A DNA stretch of 64,000 nt from Opisthorchis felineus. Taxonomy: Eukaryota; Platyhelminthes; Trematoda; Opisthorchiida; Opisthorchiidae. Of this stretch, positions 63,666 through 64,000 are shown one piece after another. Every line of letters begins with the position of its first letter. Position 1 is the first letter of the stretch. The translations under genes were made by a program, and so were the position numbers. The stretch is from NCBI GenBank assembly GCA_004794785.1, contig SJOL01009743.1, forward strand, positions 484,670-548,669, read 5' to 3'. The notes under the pieces are model-generated. The model was not told the DNA's origin, made no database searches, and saw only the letters and a program-made list of their open reading frames with translations.

Positions 63666-64000
63666 GGACGAACTTTCAGAGTCCAAGAGAATACAACTGA
63701 GGTAAAGTGGCTGCATTTTAAATGTCTTAGGGGGAATGGTGTTATCGGCCACGTCCAAATATGCAGAATCAAAAGATAGGTCGGTGATTCGAACAAGATA
63801 CGATAAGACGAAATAAAAGTGAACTGAAATCTTGAACGAGAGATCTGAATAAGTTATTTTGTTGCAAGCCAGGGGGCATGTGGAATTTTTTGTTGAGTCG
63901 TTGGATTCTGCAACTTTATCTCTGGAAACTGAAGAATTTTTATCGCAACCTGGGGAATATTCCCATAAATGGTTTGTTCCTGGTGATTCCTGCTAGCTGT
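63666..64000. other. no supportable gene
   Basis: Only short frames up to the window edge. Nothing recognisable. Confidence 0.5.

Overview
The window is eukaryotic, intron-rich, gene-poor DNA, most likely from a parasitic flatworm of the liver-fluke family Opisthorchiidae (Clonorchis or Opisthorchis). The clues are a tRNA-derived SINE whose body, read on its own strand, gives peptide strings I associate with spurious 'hypothetical proteins' of these flukes (GSIPALVL, ATAERFF-like); a second repeat family whose antisense reads [15 protein letters not shown]; a decayed Penelope-like retroelement; and a rhodopsin-class receptor exon of neuropeptide/orphan type. These are recognitions from memory, not searches. 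No rRNA, tRNA gene, CRISPR array, operon or bacterial-style gene cluster is visible. Most open frames are short and overlap on both strands, as expected by chance at this base composition.

Layout. 1-7.5 kb: no supportable gene. 7.5-8.95 kb: a GC-richer patch with a Cys/His-rich open frame, an assembly gap of 589 N, and a short well-bounded candidate exon just after the gap. 10.05-10.24 kb: a near-complete SINE on the minus strand. 16.56 kb: a perfect 14-bp-arm palindrome. 19.3-19.6 kb: a reversed copy of a repeat family (called YX here) that recurs at 59.5-63.7 kb. 27.8-37.5 kb: an inverted duplication. Its cores, 28,437-29,208 and 36,388-37,159, are both exactly 772 bp, differ at about 21 positions with no indel, and adjoin a much more diverged paralogous flank (about 79% or less). 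37.72-38.33 kb: the best gene in the window, a 3'-terminal GPCR exon carrying TM5 to TM7 and the C-tail, followed by a polyadenylation signal. 51.8-53.9 kb: a Penelope-like element with a broken reverse transcriptase. 59.5-63.7 kb: several same-strand YX copies, including a tandem dimer with a 307-bp period and a 28-bp-arm hairpin at an inverted junction.

How it fits together. The receptor gene is incomplete: TM1 to TM4 could not be found with confidence. The right-hand arm of the inverted duplication lies just upstream of the receptor exon, inside what should be its intron or 5' region. The most interesting structure is this duplication, where an almost identical 772-bp core sits next to old, decayed homology. 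That pattern suggests gene conversion between arms, or a young mobile element embedded in an older repeat. The rest is a sea of old repeats and probable intronic or intergenic DNA.
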